Assembly (NCBI GenBank): GCA_016791105.1 | Contig: JAEUNM010000065.1 | Coordinates: 1 to 49,244 of the forward strand | Direction of reading: 5' to 3' | DNA from: Rhodocyclaceae bacterium | GTDB lineage: Bacteria; Pseudomonadota; Gammaproteobacteria; Burkholderiales; Rhodocyclaceae | DNA: 49,244 bases | Shown here: positions 27,690-37,547 of the stretch, piece after piece | How positions within the stretch are numbered: position 1 is the first letter of the stretch | Layout: the number at the start of each line of letters is the position of its first letter | The notes under the pieces: model-generated | Told to the model about the DNA's origin: nothing | The model's input: the letters and a program-made list of their open reading frames with translations, nothing else | Databases searched by the model: none | Translations under genes and position numbers: made by a program

Positions 27690-27798
27690 ACTGGTCGAGA
27701 CTACCCTCCCATTGCGCAGTTTAGGGCCTTTGGCGGCAATTGGCTGCTTATGTGACGTGGCCGTGCGCTTTGCGCGCAATGCAGCCTGTGGCCGCTAT

Positions 27799-28266
27799 TC
27801 AGGACAGCCACTGCATGAGCCGGTGCAGGCCGACCATGCGTACTTCGCGGAATCCCAGGCGCCGGTAGAGGCTTACCGCCGGATTGTACGGTTCCAGATG
27901 TATGCTCACCGAACAATTGGCGATGCGCGCTTCCTGCATGAGCGCCGTCAGTACCGCAGTGGCATAGCCGTTGCCGCGATGTTCGGGCAGTATGGCCAGG
28001 TCGATCACGCGAAAATCCTGCGCCGTCTGCTGTACGTAAAAGCAGCCTATGGGGTTTTCGCCCAGCAGCACCAGATCGAATTGCGCACCCGGGTAGTAGG
28101 CGCGGAAATTTTGTTGTTGCGCCAAAAATTCGGACTGCAGAAACGCTTCCTTGCGCCCGCTATCCCAGTTGAGCAGGTTCAGTTCGTGGCGGCGTATACA
28201 GGCGTACAGATAACGTAAAAATCCGTCATCCTCATCCTGTATCGGGCGCAGGCGTAAAGCGTCCAT
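27799..28266 (-). CDS. GNAT-family N-acetyltransferase
   Basis: This 155-residue acetyltransferase has the normal GNAT fold. The N-terminus RLRPIQDEDDGFLRYLY is the first strand-helix. VIDLAILPEHRGNGYATAVLTALMQEA carries the acetyl-CoA loop (RGNGYA), and LEPYNPAVSLYRRLGFREV is the conserved C-terminal motif B. The substrate may be a small amine or a protein N-terminus; it cannot be read from sequence. It is transcribed in the same direction as the DUF4062/TIR-nSTAND pair, 179 bases upstream of it, so co-transcription is possible but not shown. The ATG has only a weak ribosome-binding site. Confidence 0.88.
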   Translation of the reverse strand: MDALRLRPIQDEDDGFLRYLYACIRRHELNLLNWDSGRKEAFLQSEFLAQQQNFRAYYPGAQFDLVLLGENPIGCFYVQQTAQDFRVIDLAILPEHRGNGYATAVLTALMQEARIANCSVSIHLEPYNPAVSLYRRLGFREVRMVGLHRLMQWLS

Positions 28267-28408
28267 CAGATCGGTAAACTAATTGGGGGCTGGTGCGCGT
28301 ACTGCAGCCGCAGGGCGGGGCAGGGCGGCGCCCGCCCGCATTCTGCACTGCACAACACTTTCCGGAAGTCTAGCACGTGCAATTTGTTGCGCAGCGCTGC
28401 GCGGCGTT

Positions 28409-30028
28409 TTAGTCCAGCCCCTGGCTGGCGAGGTATTCGTCATAGCCGCCGCGGTAATCGACGATGCCCCGTTCGGGCCGCAGGTCGAAGATGCGCGTGG
28501 CGATGGACGTCACGAATTCGCGGTCGTGCGATACGAAAAATAGCGTGCCGGGAAATTTTTCCAGCGCGCTATTGAGCGATTCTATGGATTCCATATCCAG
28601 GTGGTTGGTCGGCTCGTCCAGCACCAGCACGTTGGAGCGCAGCAACATGAGGCGGCCGAACAGCATGCGGCCTTGTTCGCCGCCGGATATGACGCGCACC
28701 GGCTTTTTCACCTCGTCGCCGGAAAACAGCAATCGCCCCAGCGTGCCGCGGATGAGGGTTTCCACGTCGGCGCCGGCATAGCCGCCCGCCCGCACGTATT
28801 GGGCTATCCACTCGGTGAGCGGTGTGTCGGCGTCGAAATCGGCGGCATGGTCCTGCGCGAAATAACCGGGCTTGGCTTTTTCCGCCCACTTGACGTGGCC
28901 GCCCTGCGGCTGCAATTCGCCCATCAGCAGGCGTACCAGCGTGGTTTTGCCGGCGCCGTTTTCACCCAGGATGGCAACCCGCTCGCCCGCATCGACACTG
29001 GCGCTGAAATTGCGGATGACCGGTTTGCCGGGCTCGTAGGCAAAACCCAGGCGCTCGATTTCCACCGCCTGGCGATGCAGTTTGTCGCGCTCGTCGTATT
29101 CGAAACGTATCCACGGATATTGCCGCGACGAAGGCTTGACGTCTTCCACCTTGAGCTTGTCGATCTGCTTCATGCGGCTGGTGGCCTGGCGCGCCTTGGC
29201 TTTGTGGGCGCGGAAGCGGCGCACGAATTCTTCCAGGTCGGCGATGCGGTCCTTGGCTTTGGCGTTGGCCGCCATCTGCCGCTGGCGCGCCAGCGTGGAC
29301 GCTTCCATGTAGTCGTCGTAATCGCCCGGATACACCGTAAGCCGCCCGTAATCGAGGTCGGCCATGTGGGTGCAAACCTGGTTCAGGAAGTGGCGGTCGT
29401 GCGAAATGATCACCATGGTGCTGGAGCGTTCGTTCAGCGTGTGTTCCAGCCAGCGTATGGTGTTGATGTCCAGGTTGTTGGTGGGTTCGTCCAGCAGCAG
29501 CACGTCCGGATCGGCAAACAAGGCCTGCGCCAGCAGCACGCGCAGTTTCCAGCCCGGCGCCACGGCGCGCATGGGGCCTTCGTGTTTGTCGGCCGGGATG
29601 CCGGCGCCCAGCAGCAGTTCGCCGGCGCGCGCTTCGGCGGTATAGCCGCCGTATTCGGCATAGCGCGTTTCGAGTTCGGCGGCGTGCAGGTAATCTTCTT
29701 CGCTGGCATCCGGGTTGGCGTAAATGGCGTCCTTTTCTTCGCGGCAGCGCCACATTTCGGCATGCCCCATGAGCACCACGTCCAATACGCGCAGGTCTTC
29801 ATAGGCGAACTGGTCCTGGCGCAAATACGCCATGCGCTCATTGGGATCCAGCGTGACATTGCCGGCCGACGCTTCGATCTGGCCGGCGAAAATTTTCATC
29901 AAGGTGGATTTGCCGGCGCCATTGGCACCGATCAGGCCAAAGCGGAAGCCGTTGCCGAACTTCACGTTGACGTTTTCGAACAGGGGTTTGGCGCCAAATT
30001 GTATGGCGACGTTATTGGCGACTAGCAT
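28409..30028 (-). CDS. ybiT: ABC-F family ATPase, YbiT type
   Basis: This 539-residue soluble ABC-F protein has two ATPase cassettes and no membrane segments. ABC-F proteins bind the ribosomal E site and help translation. Walker A motifs are [12 protein letters not shown] near 36 and [12 protein letters not shown] in the second half; Walker B/switch segments are [19 protein letters not shown] and [20 protein letters not shown]. The linker contains [22 protein letters not shown]. It is collinear with E. coli YbiT, including [20 protein letters not shown] at the start, which decided the ATG at 30028 over a much longer upstream frame. It is divergent from the DNA methyltransferase gene. YbiT's precise physiological role is unsettled. 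Confidence 0.94.
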   Translation of the reverse strand: MLVANNVAIQFGAKPLFENVNVKFGNGFRFGLIGANGAGKSTLMKIFAGQIEASAGNVTLDPNERMAYLRQDQFAYEDLRVLDVVLMGHAEMWRCREEKDAIYANPDASEEDYLHAAELETRYAEYGGYTAEARAGELLLGAGIPADKHEGPMRAVAPGWKLRVLLAQALFADPDVLLLDEPTNNLDINTIRWLEHTLNERSSTMVIISHDRHFLNQVCTHMADLDYGRLTVYPGDYDDYMEASTLARQRQMAANAKAKDRIADLEEFVRRFRAHKAKARQATSRMKQIDKLKVEDVKPSSRQYPWIRFEYDERDKLHRQAVEIERLGFAYEPGKPVIRNFSASVDAGERVAILGENGAGKTTLVRLLMGELQPQGGHVKWAEKAKPGYFAQDHAADFDADTPLTEWIAQYVRAGGYAGADVETLIRGTLGRLLFSGDEVKKPVRVISGGEQGRMLFGRLMLLRSNVLVLDEPTNHLDMESIESLNSALEKFPGTLFFVSHDREFVTSIATRIFDLRPERGIVDYRGGYDEYLASQGLD

Positions 30029-30174
30029 GGGGTCTACGGCCGGGAACTGAGGCGGAAAACGCAGCATTGTAGCCGGCCCGGCGCGGTGCCGGCCGCCGGG
30101 CGGGCTTGCCGGCTTCGGCGCGCGCAGGGAAAATCGCGCGCCAGATGCAATTTTCGGGGGCAGTGCAGGCAAAC

Positions 30175-31425
30175 ATGGACGCACAAAACGATAAAGTCGA
30201 AACGCTGGGCCAGGTATTCACGCCGCCCGAGGTGGTGCAGGCCATGCTTGGCTTGCGTCGGCGCCAGGGCCGCGTGCTGGAGCCATCCTGCGGCGACGGG
30301 GCGTTTTTTTGCCGGCTCCCCGGCGCCACCGGCATAGAACTGGATGCCGCGGTGTGTCCGCCCGGCGCGCTGCAGCAGGATTTTTTCGCTTATCCGGTGA
30401 CGGAAAAATTCGACACCATCATCGGTAACCCGCCTTATGTGCGCTGGCAGGACATTCCGCTGCCGACGCGGGCGCTGTTCGATACCGACCTGTTCGACGC
30501 GCGCAGCAACCTGTTCCTGTTTTTCATCGAAAAATGCCTGCGCCACCTCGCCCCCGGGGGCGAACTGATTTTTATCACGCCGCGCGATTTTCTGAAACTG
30601 AGCGGGGCCGTGCGCCTGAATCGCCGTCTGTGCGAACTGGGCAGCATCACCCACGCCATCGATCTGGGCGATGCGCATATTTTTCGCGACGCCTTGCCGA
30701 ATTGCCTGATCTGGCGTTTCGAGCGCGACAATTTTTCGCGCACTACGCAATACGCGGAAATTTCCACCACCGGTACGCTGCGGCCGCTGCAGGCGCTGGC
30801 CGATCCGTGTTGGGAAGAGCGCCAGTTCGGCGAATTTTCCGGGCATCTGGCATTCCTGAAGGGGCAGTGGAGTCTGCATGTGCGCGACCTGTTTTCGGTC
30901 AAGGTGGGGGCCGTGTCGGGCGACGATGAAATTTTCGTCAGCGCGCGCCACGGCACGCGCGATTTCGTCTGTTCCAGCACCGTGAGCAGCGGGCTTACGC
31001 GCCGCATGATCTGGCAGCCGGAAGCGCCGCACGCTGCCCTGTTGCCACATCGCGAACGCTTGCTGGCGCGGCGCATCAAGCCGTTCGACGACAGCAACTG
31101 GTGGCAGTGGGGGCGCGGCTACCCGGAAAACCAGCGCCCGCGCATTTACGTGAATGGGCGCACGCGCGTGAAACGGCCATTCTTTTTGCACGACTGCCAG
31201 CATTTCGACGGCGCCGTGCTGGCGCTGTTTCCGCACGACGAAAAAGCCAATCTGGCGCGCCTGTGCAAACTTTTGAACGATACCGACTGGGCGGCGCTTG
31301 GATTCATATGCGACGGCCGCTATCTATTCACCCAGCGCAGCCTGGAAAATTCGCCGCTGCCGGACAGCTTCATGCGCTTCCGCAGGGCCGCCGCGGCGGC
31401 CAGTTTGTCCCGGCCCGAGCGCTGA
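30175..31425 (+). CDS. Solitary N6-adenine DNA methyltransferase (Eco57I/TaqI-like)
   Basis: This 416-residue SAM-dependent DNA methyltransferase starts with the segment [17 protein letters not shown], shared by type I/IIG adenine methylases. It then has the SAM-binding loop [11 protein letters not shown] (about 38-48) and the catalytic motif NPPY at 85-88 ([13 protein letters not shown]). The distal half (from about 250) should be the target-recognition region. No restriction endonuclease gene adjoins: neighbours are ybiT (divergent) and gshA. It could therefore be an orphan epigenetic methylase or the remnant of a restriction-modification system. An in-frame ATG ten codons earlier (30145) is an alternative start; neither has a strong ribosome-binding site. 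Confidence 0.85.
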   Translation: MDAQNDKVETLGQVFTPPEVVQAMLGLRRRQGRVLEPSCGDGAFFCRLPGATGIELDAAVCPPGALQQDFFAYPVTEKFDTIIGNPPYVRWQDIPLPTRALFDTDLFDARSNLFLFFIEKCLRHLAPGGELIFITPRDFLKLSGAVRLNRRLCELGSITHAIDLGDAHIFRDALPNCLIWRFERDNFSRTTQYAEISTTGTLRPLQALADPCWEERQFGEFSGHLAFLKGQWSLHVRDLFSVKVGAVSGDDEIFVSARHGTRDFVCSSTVSSGLTRRMIWQPEAPHAALLPHRERLLARRIKPFDDSNWWQWGRGYPENQRPRIYVNGRTRVKRPFFLHDCQHFDGAVLALFPHDEKANLARLCKLLNDTDWAALGFICDGRYLFTQRSLENSPLPDSFMRFRRAAAAASLSRPER

Positions 31426-31500
31426 TGCCGGTGCCGTAGTTGTGCCGGCCGTGCCAAGCGGCCTGCGCTAGAATGGCAACTCTTACGCTGGATGCGCGCC

Positions 31501-32808
31501 ATGGTTCCACAACTCAAAACCGCCCTGACCGGGCCCCTGCTCGAACTCGAACGCGCGTTCCTGACCAATTCGACGCGCATAGAACAATGGCTGCGCGGCA
31601 AGTGGCACGAACATACGCCGCCCTTCTATAGTTCGGTCGATCTGCGCAATGCCGGCTTCAAGCTGGCGCCGGTGGATACGAATCTGTTTCCCGGCGGCTT
31701 CAATAATTTGCCCGCCGACGTGATTCCGCTCGCCGTGCAGGCAACCATGGCGGCCATAGAAAAACTGTGCCCGGATGCGCGCAATGTGCTGCTCATCCCG
31801 GAAAACCATACGCGCAACCGGTTTTATCTGCAGAACGTGGCGCGGCTCGCGGCCATTTTGCGCCACGCCGGCCTCAACGTGCGCATAGGCAGTTTGCTGC
31901 CGGACGTGACCGGGCCGACCACGCTGCTGCTGGATAACGGTGAATCCTTGCTGCTCGAACCGCTCGCGCGCACGCGCTTCCGGCTCGGCCTGAAAGATTT
32001 CGATCCCTGCGCCATCCTGCTCAATAACGACCTTTCCGCCGGCGTGCCGGCGGTGCTGGAAAACCTGCACGAACAGGTCATCATGCCGCCGCTGCACGCG
32101 GGCTGGGGCTCGCGGCGCAAATCACGGCATTTTGCGGCTTACCAGACGGTCGCGCAGGAATTCGCCGAACTGCTGGGCATGGATCCCTGGCTCATCAATC
32201 CAGAATTTGGCGTGTGCGGTCAGATCGATTTTCAGGAACGCGCCGGCGAAGAATGCCTGGCTGCGCAGGTGGACGATCTGCTCGGCCGCATACGCCGCAA
32301 ATATGTCGAATATGGCGTCGAGGACAAACCGTTCGTAATCGTCAAGGCAGATGCCGGCACCTATGGCATGGGCATCATGACGGTGTATGACGCGTCCGAA
32401 GTGGTGGGCCTCAACCGCAAACAGCGCAACAAGATGGCGGTGGTGAAAGAAGGCCTGCGGGTATCTGAAGTAATGATCCAGGAAGGCGTGCATACTACCG
32501 AAACGGTGGATGAAGGCGTCGCCGAACCAGTCGTGTACATGATAGACCGCTATGTCGTGGGCGGTTTTTATCGCATCAACGCGAGCCGCGGCCGGGACGA
32601 AAACCTCAATGCGCCCGGCATGCACTTCAAGCCTTTGGCGTTTGAACTGCCCTGTTCCGTGCCCGACCCCTGCGGCGCACCGGACGCGCCGCCCAACCGC
32701 TTTTTTGCTTGTGGTGTGGTGGCCCGCCTGGCGCTGGTGGCGGCCAGCCTGGAACTGGAGGAAAGCCAACCCATGGACGAAATGCTCGAAGCCGAGGCAC
32801 GCGGTTAG
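31501..32808 (+). CDS. gshA: Glutamate-cysteine ligase, proteobacterial type
   Basis: This 435-residue enzyme catalyses the first step of glutathione synthesis, the ATP-dependent joining of glutamate and cysteine. It belongs to the form found in Beta- and some Gammaproteobacteria, unlike E. coli GshA. Family markers include VDLRNAGFKLAPVDTNLFPGGFNNL, IPENHTRNRFYLQNV, ILLNNDLSAGVP, PFVIVKADAGTYGMGIMTV and the GGFYRINASRGRDENLNAPGM region. The ATG at 31501 fits the usual MVP-L-TAL start; another ATG lies three codons earlier. A TAGAAT at 31469-31474 may be its -10. It is followed by gshB after 36 bases, so both glutathione genes form an operon. Confidence 0.94.
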   Translation: MVPQLKTALTGPLLELERAFLTNSTRIEQWLRGKWHEHTPPFYSSVDLRNAGFKLAPVDTNLFPGGFNNLPADVIPLAVQATMAAIEKLCPDARNVLLIPENHTRNRFYLQNVARLAAILRHAGLNVRIGSLLPDVTGPTTLLLDNGESLLLEPLARTRFRLGLKDFDPCAILLNNDLSAGVPAVLENLHEQVIMPPLHAGWGSRRKSRHFAAYQTVAQEFAELLGMDPWLINPEFGVCGQIDFQERAGEECLAAQVDDLLGRIRRKYVEYGVEDKPFVIVKADAGTYGMGIMTVYDASEVVGLNRKQRNKMAVVKEGLRVSEVMIQEGVHTTETVDEGVAEPVVYMIDRYVVGGFYRINASRGRDENLNAPGMHFKPLAFELPCSVPDPCGAPDAPPNRFFACGVVARLALVAASLELEESQPMDEMLEAEARG

Positions 32809-32844
32809 TTCCTGCCCGGCGCTGCCCGAACCCAACTAACCGTC

Positions 32845-33789
32845 ATGCGCATAGCCTGCATACTCGACCCGCTGCCGAAACTCAAGGCCTACAAGGATAG
32901 TTCCATCGCCATGCTGCGCGAGGCGGCGCGGCGCGGCCATACGGTGTACGCGATCATGCGCGACGACCTGCTGGCGTCCGGTGCCGCGATACGCGCGCGG
33001 GCCACACGCCTGGAGTTGTTTGCGGATAACGATGCCTGGTATGCCGAACGCGAAAGCGCTGAGTTCCGTCTGGCGGAATTCGATGCCGTGCTGATGCGCC
33101 AGGATCCGCCTTTCGATTTCGAATACATCACGGCCACCTGGCTGCTGGAACGCGCGGTGGCGCAGGGGGCACGCATATTCAACGACCCGCGCGCGCTGCG
33201 CGACCATTCGGAAAAGGTGTCGATACTCGAATTTCCCGATCTGATTCCGCCCACGCTGGTGGCGCGCTCGGCCGACGCGCTGAACGCTTTTGTCGACGAA
33301 TACGCCGATTGCGTGCTGAAGCCGCTGGACGGCATGGGTGGCGCGCGCATATTCCGCGTGCGCGCGGATGATCCGAACCGCAATGTGATCGTCGAAACCC
33401 TCACCGATAGCGGTGCGGAAACCATCATGGCGCAGCGCTTCCTGCCGGAAATTGCGCTCGGCGACAAGCGCATTTCCATCATCGACGGTGAGCCCGTCCC
33501 GTATAGCCTGGCGCGTATTCCCAAAGCCGGCGAAACGCGCGGCAATCTGGCGGCTGGCGGGCGCGGCGTGGCGCAACTGCTGTCGGCGCGCGACCGCGAA
33601 ATTGCCAACGCGCTGGGGCCGCAACTGGCGAGCCGCGGCCTGTTGTTGGTGGGCATAGACGTGATCGGCGATTATCTGACCGAAATCAACGTCACCAGCC
33701 CGACCTGTTTCGTCGAAATTGCCGATCAGACCGGCTTCGATGTCGCGGCGCGCTTCATCGATGCGCTGGAAGCGCGGCTCGCCGCCTGA
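32845..33789 (+). CDS. gshB: Glutathione synthetase
   Basis: This 314-residue ATP-grasp enzyme adds glycine to gamma-glutamylcysteine. The N-terminus MRIACILDPLPKLKAYKDSS is the standard GshB start. RQDPPFDFEYITATWLLE, FNDPRALRDHSEKVSILEF, CVLKPLDGMGGARIFRV (ATP-binding), PYSLARIPKAGETRGNLAAGG and YLTEINVTSPTCF (metal ligands) follow in the expected order and spacing. The length is normal. Its end overlaps the proposed apbE start by 29 bases. It is part of the gshA-gshB operon. Confidence 0.96.
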   Translation: MRIACILDPLPKLKAYKDSSIAMLREAARRGHTVYAIMRDDLLASGAAIRARATRLELFADNDAWYAERESAEFRLAEFDAVLMRQDPPFDFEYITATWLLERAVAQGARIFNDPRALRDHSEKVSILEFPDLIPPTLVARSADALNAFVDEYADCVLKPLDGMGGARIFRVRADDPNRNVIVETLTDSGAETIMAQRFLPEIALGDKRISIIDGEPVPYSLARIPKAGETRGNLAAGGRGVAQLLSARDREIANALGPQLASRGLLLVGIDVIGDYLTEINVTSPTCFVEIADQTGFDVAARFIDALEARLAA

Positions 33790-34864
33790 CGCACCTGGCT
33801 TCATCGCGGCGCGGCGCCGCTTCATCGCCGGCGGCACGGCGCTGGCCGGCTTGTGCCTGCTGGACCTGACGGGCTGCGGGCGCAAACAGCCGCAGCGCGA
33901 AGAATCTTTCGTATTCGGCACCCGCGTCGAGGTGCAGGTGTGGGATCAGCCCGCCGCGGCTGCGCGCGAGGCGCTGGCCGCCGTGCTGCGCGAATTCGAT
34001 CGGCTGCATCATTTGCTGCACGCCTGGCAGCCTTCCGCGCTATTCGAGGTGAATCAGGCCATTGGCGCCGGCCGCGCCGCGCAATGCCCGGAAGAAGTGG
34101 GCAATCTGCTGGCGGCGGCACAGGATTTGGCGCGGCGCGGCGACTATCTGTTCGATCCCGGCATAGGGCGTTTGATTGCGCTATGGGGGTTTCAGGCCGA
34201 CGAATTCAAGGCCGCGCTGCCGCACCCCGCCGAACTGGCGCGCCTGGTGCGCATCCACCCGTCGATCGCGGACATTTCCATCAGCCCCGAGCGTACCCGC
34301 GTCAGTTCCAGCAAGGCCGATGTGGCGCTCGATCTGGGCGGCTATGCCAAGGGCTATGCGCTGGACCGCGCTGCGTCCATTTTGCGCGCCGCCGGGGTGC
34401 GCGATGCGCTGGTGAATATAGGCGGCAACATATTCGCGCTGGGCAGCAAATCCGGCCAGCCCTGGCGTGTCGGCGTGCAGCATCCGCGCCGGCCGCAGCC
34501 GCTGGCCAGCCTCGATCTGGGCGATGGCGAGGCGATAGGCACTTCGGGCGACTATCAGCGCTATTTTGAACTCAACGGCCGGCGCTATTGCCACCTTATC
34601 GATCCGCGCGACGGCATGCCGGTCATGCACACCCAGGCGCTCACGGTATTGGTGACGCCGCGCGCGGCGGCGGGCGCGCTCTCCGACGGTGCCAGCAAGC
34701 CGCTCTTCGTGGCGGGCCGCACGGGCTGGCGCGATATGGCGCGCAGGCTGGAAATCGATCACGCGCTGCGCGTCGATGCCGACGGTAGCATCCAGGTTAC
34801 GCGGGCGCTGGCCGCCCGCCTGCGCTGGGAAGGCGAAGTTCCACCTATGGAACAATTGGCATGA
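33761..34864 (+). CDS. apbE: FAD:protein FMN transferase (ApbE), probable Tat lipoprotein
   Basis: This protein of about 367 residues attaches FMN from FAD to threonines of target proteins such as Rnf, Nqr or NosR-like subunits. The core motifs are present: GTRVEVQVWD, DRLHHLLHAW, FDPGIGRLIALWGF, DLGGYAKGYALDRAA, NIGGNIFALGSKSGQPWRVG, GTSGDYQRYF, HLIDPRDGMPV and the magnesium-binding ALSDGASKPLFVAG. The N-terminus ARRRFIAGGTALAGLCLLDLTGC combines a twin-arginine-like signal with a lipobox, suggesting export of the folded enzyme and lipid anchoring. The start is uncertain; 33761 leaves a 29-base overlap with gshB, and 33740 and 33719 are alternatives. The end overlaps the next small gene by four bases. 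Target flavoproteins are not in the window. Confidence 0.92.
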   Translation: MRWKRGSPPDAPGFIAARRRFIAGGTALAGLCLLDLTGCGRKQPQREESFVFGTRVEVQVWDQPAAAAREALAAVLREFDRLHHLLHAWQPSALFEVNQAIGAGRAAQCPEEVGNLLAAAQDLARRGDYLFDPGIGRLIALWGFQADEFKAALPHPAELARLVRIHPSIADISISPERTRVSSSKADVALDLGGYAKGYALDRAASILRAAGVRDALVNIGGNIFALGSKSGQPWRVGVQHPRRPQPLASLDLGDGEAIGTSGDYQRYFELNGRRYCHLIDPRDGMPVMHTQALTVLVTPRAAAGALSDGASKPLFVAGRTGWRDMARRLEIDHALRVDADGSIQVTRALAARLRWEGEVPPMEQLA

Positions 34865-35067
34865 ACGATATCGAACAGGGCGAATACATCGCGCGCGGCG
34901 TCAAGCGTGCACTCGCCCGCGCGGCGCTCTACCGCTGGCAGCGCTTTGCCGCCGAGGATGCCGGCCGGCGCCGCGCCGAACGCCGCGCCTGGCGTCTGCT
35001 GTTGTGGCTGCTGCTGCCGCTCGCGCTGGCGGCCATCCTGCTGCTGCTGTGGTCCCTGCCGGCGTGA
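34861..35067 (+). CDS. Small single-pass membrane protein of unknown function
   Basis: This 68-residue protein begins at an ATGA overlap with apbE. The first 43 residues are charged (EQGEYIARGVKRALARAAL, then AEDAGRRRAERRAWR). A strongly hydrophobic helix rich in leucine follows (about 45-66), ending WSLPA. The Arg-rich side before the helix predicts an N-in orientation. I recognise no family. The four-base overlap makes a real, co-translated gene likely; it may accompany ApbE or simply ride in the operon. Confidence 0.6.
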   Translation: MNDIEQGEYIARGVKRALARAALYRWQRFAAEDAGRRRAERRAWRLLLWLLLPLALAAILLLLWSLPA

Positions 35068-35117
35068 AGTAGCGCGCCGCGCCACGCGCGCCGATGCTGC
35101 ATGGCAAAGTTCCGGGC

Positions 35118-35123
35118 TAAAAT
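35118..35123 (+). promoter_or_regulatory. Possible -10 element for the PTS gene set
   Basis: TAAAAT lies 20 bases before the EIIA ATG in an otherwise GC-rich gap of 75 bases. No clear -35 is visible, and such a promoter would leave a very short leader, so support is weak. Confidence 0.25.
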
Positions 35124-35142
35124 CATGCGCTCGGGAGGGCAC

Positions 35143-35529
35143 ATGGTCGGCATCTTTCTCGTTACCCACGGCAGTTACGGCGAGGCGCTCATCCAATGTG
35201 CATGCCACGTGCTGAACCGGCGGCCTCCGCATCTGGCGCAATTGGGCGTTGCCGCGCAGGACGATCCGCTCGACCTGCTGGCGGCGGCGCGACAATGGGC
35301 GGCGCTGGTGGATGCCGGTCGGGGCGTGTTGCTTCTAACCGATATTTTTGGTGCCACGCCTTCCAATCTTGCCATGAAGCTGGTCGAATACGGCAGGATG
35401 GAACTGGTGGCTGGGGTCAATCTGCCCATGCTGCTGCGCGTGCTCACCTATCGTGAGCGGGAAGACGTACCGGCGCTCGCGGCACGCGCGGTAATGGGCG
35501 GGCGGGATGGCATATTGCAAGTAAGATGA
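35143..35529 (+). CDS. PTS EIIA component of the mannose family
   Basis: This 128-residue cytoplasmic phosphocarrier matches EIIA-Man: MVGIFLVTHGSYGEALI carries the phospho-accepting His9, and LLLTDIFGATPSNLAMKL is the second family signature. It is a lone EIIA domain; the EIIB, EIIC and EIID partners needed for sugar transport are not here. In Betaproteobacteria such EIIA-HPr-EI sets usually act in regulation rather than uptake, which is family knowledge. GGGAGGG sits just before the ATG at 35143 and decides the start over an upstream in-frame ATG at 35101. HPr follows after seven bases. Confidence 0.92.
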   Translation: MVGIFLVTHGSYGEALIQCACHVLNRRPPHLAQLGVAAQDDPLDLLAAARQWAALVDAGRGVLLLTDIFGATPSNLAMKLVEYGRMELVAGVNLPMLLRVLTYREREDVPALAARAVMGGRDGILQVR

Positions 35530-35536
35530 GGTAATC

Positions 35537-35806
35537 ATGCCCAGTGCGGAAGTCGAAATCATCAACAAGCTGGGATTGCATGCGCGTGCGTCGGCAAAGC
35601 TGACGCAGATGGCGAGCGGCTTCGAATCGGACGTGCTGCTGTCGCGCAATGGGCGCCGCGTCAACGCAAAAAGCATCATGGGTGTCATGATGCTGGCGGC
35701 GGCGAAAGGGGCGACGGTTACCGTGGAAACCGCCGGCAGCGATGCCGACGCGGCGCTCGCGGCCATCATCGCCTTGATCCACGACCGGTTCGGCGAACCC
35801 GAATAG
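35537..35806 (+). CDS. ptsH: Phosphocarrier protein HPr
   Basis: This 89-residue protein shuttles phosphate from enzyme I to EIIA. GLHARASAKL contains His15, the histidine phosphorylated by EI. Ser46 in NAKSIMGVMML is the regulatory site used by HPr kinase where present. The length is normal. It lies seven bases after the EIIA gene and ten before ptsI, so the order is EIIA-HPr-EI as expected of a phosphorelay operon. No hprK is in view. Confidence 0.96.
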   Translation: MPSAEVEIINKLGLHARASAKLTQMASGFESDVLLSRNGRRVNAKSIMGVMMLAAAKGATVTVETAGSDADAALAAIIALIHDRFGEPE

Positions 35807-35816
35807 CGGAGCGGCA

Positions 35817-37547
35817 ATGACCTTTGCCTTGCACGGCCAGGCAGTATCCCAGGGCATCGCCATAGGGCATGCTCACCTGGTTTCGCACGACACGCTGGAA
35901 GTGCCGCAGTATCTGGTCACGCAGCGGCAGGTCGAGGCGGAAATCAAACGATTTGACGCCGCCGTGTCCGAGGTGCAGGCCGAGCTGCAGCAAATCAAGC
36001 AGGAAAGCCTGGCGGACGGTGCGCCGGGCGAAGTGTGCGCCATCATAGACCTGCATTCGATGGTGCTGGCCGATCCCATGCTGATCGACGAAACGCGGGA
36101 AATCGTGCGCACGCGCCGCTGCAATGCCGAATGGGGCATGGTGCAGCAAATGGATGCGCTGGTCGAACAGTTCGAGCAGATCGAAGACGCCTACCTGCGC
36201 GAGCGCAAGGCCGACGTGGTGCAGGTGGTGGAGCGGGTCGTGAAAGTGCTCATGGGCCGCACCACGCGCATCGCCGCGCGCAAGCGCACCGATAGCGACA
36301 CCATCGTGGTGGCGCACGATTTGTCGCCGGCCGACACCATACAGTTCAAAGGCCGCCACATTGCCGCCTTCGTGACCGATCTGGGCGGCGCCACCTCGCA
36401 TACCGCCATCGTCGCGCGCAGCCTGGCCATTCCCGCCGTGGTGGGGCTGCACCATGTGCGCAATCTGGTGCGCGACGACGATCTGGTGATCGTGGATGGC
36501 GGACGCGGCATCATCATCGTGGACCCGGACGAGCGGGTGCTGGACGAATACCGCCTGCGCCGCAGCTCGCTGGAACTGGAGCGCAACAAGCTCAAGCGCC
36601 TGGTGAGCACACCGGCGGCCACGCTGGACGGCGAAAACGTAAGCCTGGAAGCCAATATCGAACTGCCGGAAGATGTCCATTCCGCGGCCGAAATGGGGGC
36701 TAACGGCATCGGCCTGTTCCGCACCGAATTCCTGTTCATGAACCGCGATACCTGGCCCTCCGAGGACGAACAGTTCGAGGCCTATCGCAGCGTCGCGCAG
36801 GCCATGCGCGGGCGCCCGGTCACGATACGGTCGCTGGATATCGGCGCCGACAAAACACTGCGCGGCGTGCAGCGGCTGGAGCCCAACCCGGCGCTGGGGC
36901 TGCGCGCCATACGTTTCTGCCTGGCCGAGCCGCACATGTTCCTGGCCCAGTTGCGCGCCATATTGCGCGCTGCGCACTATGGCGATGTGCGGCTGTTGTT
37001 GCCCATGCTGGCGCATGTGCACGAAATCGAACAATCCATGGTGCTGCTGCAAAGGGCCAAAGATCAGTTGCGGGCGGCCAAGCAGCCGTTCCCGGAGCGC
37101 ATCAAGGTGGGCGGCATGATAGAAATACCGGCTGCCGCGCTGGTCATGGGGCCGCTGTTGAAGCGCCTCAATTTCGTTTCGGTCGGCACCAACGACCTGA
37201 TCCAATATACCCTTGCCATCGATCGCACCGATGCCGCCGTGGCGTCCATGTACGATCCTCTCCACCCGGCCGTGCTGCAACTGATCGCCCGCATCGTGCA
37301 AAGTGCCAAGCGCGTCGGCGTGCCGGTGTCCATTTGCGGCGAAATGGCCGGCGAAGCACAGTACACAAGGTTGCTGCTGGGGCTGGGGTTGCGCCACCTG
37401 TCCATGCATCCGGGGCAATTGCTGGAGGTGAAGCAGGAAGTGCTGCGCTGCGACGTGTCGGAAGCCGCCACGCGCGTGCAGCGCCTGCTAAGGCTGGACC
37501 ATCCGGAGCGTGTGCGCGAACAGGTCGAACGTATCAACGCATCATGA
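35817..37547 (+). CDS. ptsI: Phosphoenolpyruvate-protein phosphotransferase (enzyme I)
   Basis: This 576-residue enzyme phosphorylates HPr at the expense of phosphoenolpyruvate. [21 protein letters not shown] contains the phospho-histidine His195. The PEP-binding barrel has [27 protein letters not shown] and [18 protein letters not shown]. The catalytic Cys507 lies in VSICGEMAG. The length is that of ordinary enzyme I, without the GAF domain of PtsP (nitrogen PTS). The stop overlaps the metX start by four bases (ATGA), an unusual link between PTS and methionine genes. Confidence 0.96.
   Translation: MTFALHGQAVSQGIAIGHAHLVSHDTLEVPQYLVTQRQVEAEIKRFDAAVSEVQAELQQIKQESLADGAPGEVCAIIDLHSMVLADPMLIDETREIVRTRRCNAEWGMVQQMDALVEQFEQIEDAYLRERKADVVQVVERVVKVLMGRTTRIAARKRTDSDTIVVAHDLSPADTIQFKGRHIAAFVTDLGGATSHTAIVARSLAIPAVVGLHHVRNLVRDDDLVIVDGGRGIIIVDPDERVLDEYRLRRSSLELERNKLKRLVSTPAATLDGENVSLEANIELPEDVHSAAEMGANGIGLFRTEFLFMNRDTWPSEDEQFEAYRSVAQAMRGRPVTIRSLDIGADKTLRGVQRLEPNPALGLRAIRFCLAEPHMFLAQLRAILRAAHYGDVRLLLPMLAHVHEIEQSMVLLQRAKDQLRAAKQPFPERIKVGGMIEIPAAALVMGPLLKRLNFVSVGTNDLIQYTLAIDRTDAAVASMYDPLHPAVLQLIARIVQSAKRVGVPVSICGEMAGEAQYTRLLLGLGLRHLSMHPGQLLEVKQEVLRCDVSEAATRVQRLLRLDHPERVREQVERINAS

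Noticed and set aside
30029..30184. A 52-codon N-terminal extension of the YbiT-like protein
   Set aside because: The family starts at MLVANNV. The extension is low-complexity and crosses the divergent promoter region.
37334..37543. An upstream start for metX, 70 codons longer
   Set aside because: It would lie entirely inside ptsI in another frame. The ATGA overlap at 37544 gives the normal MetX length.
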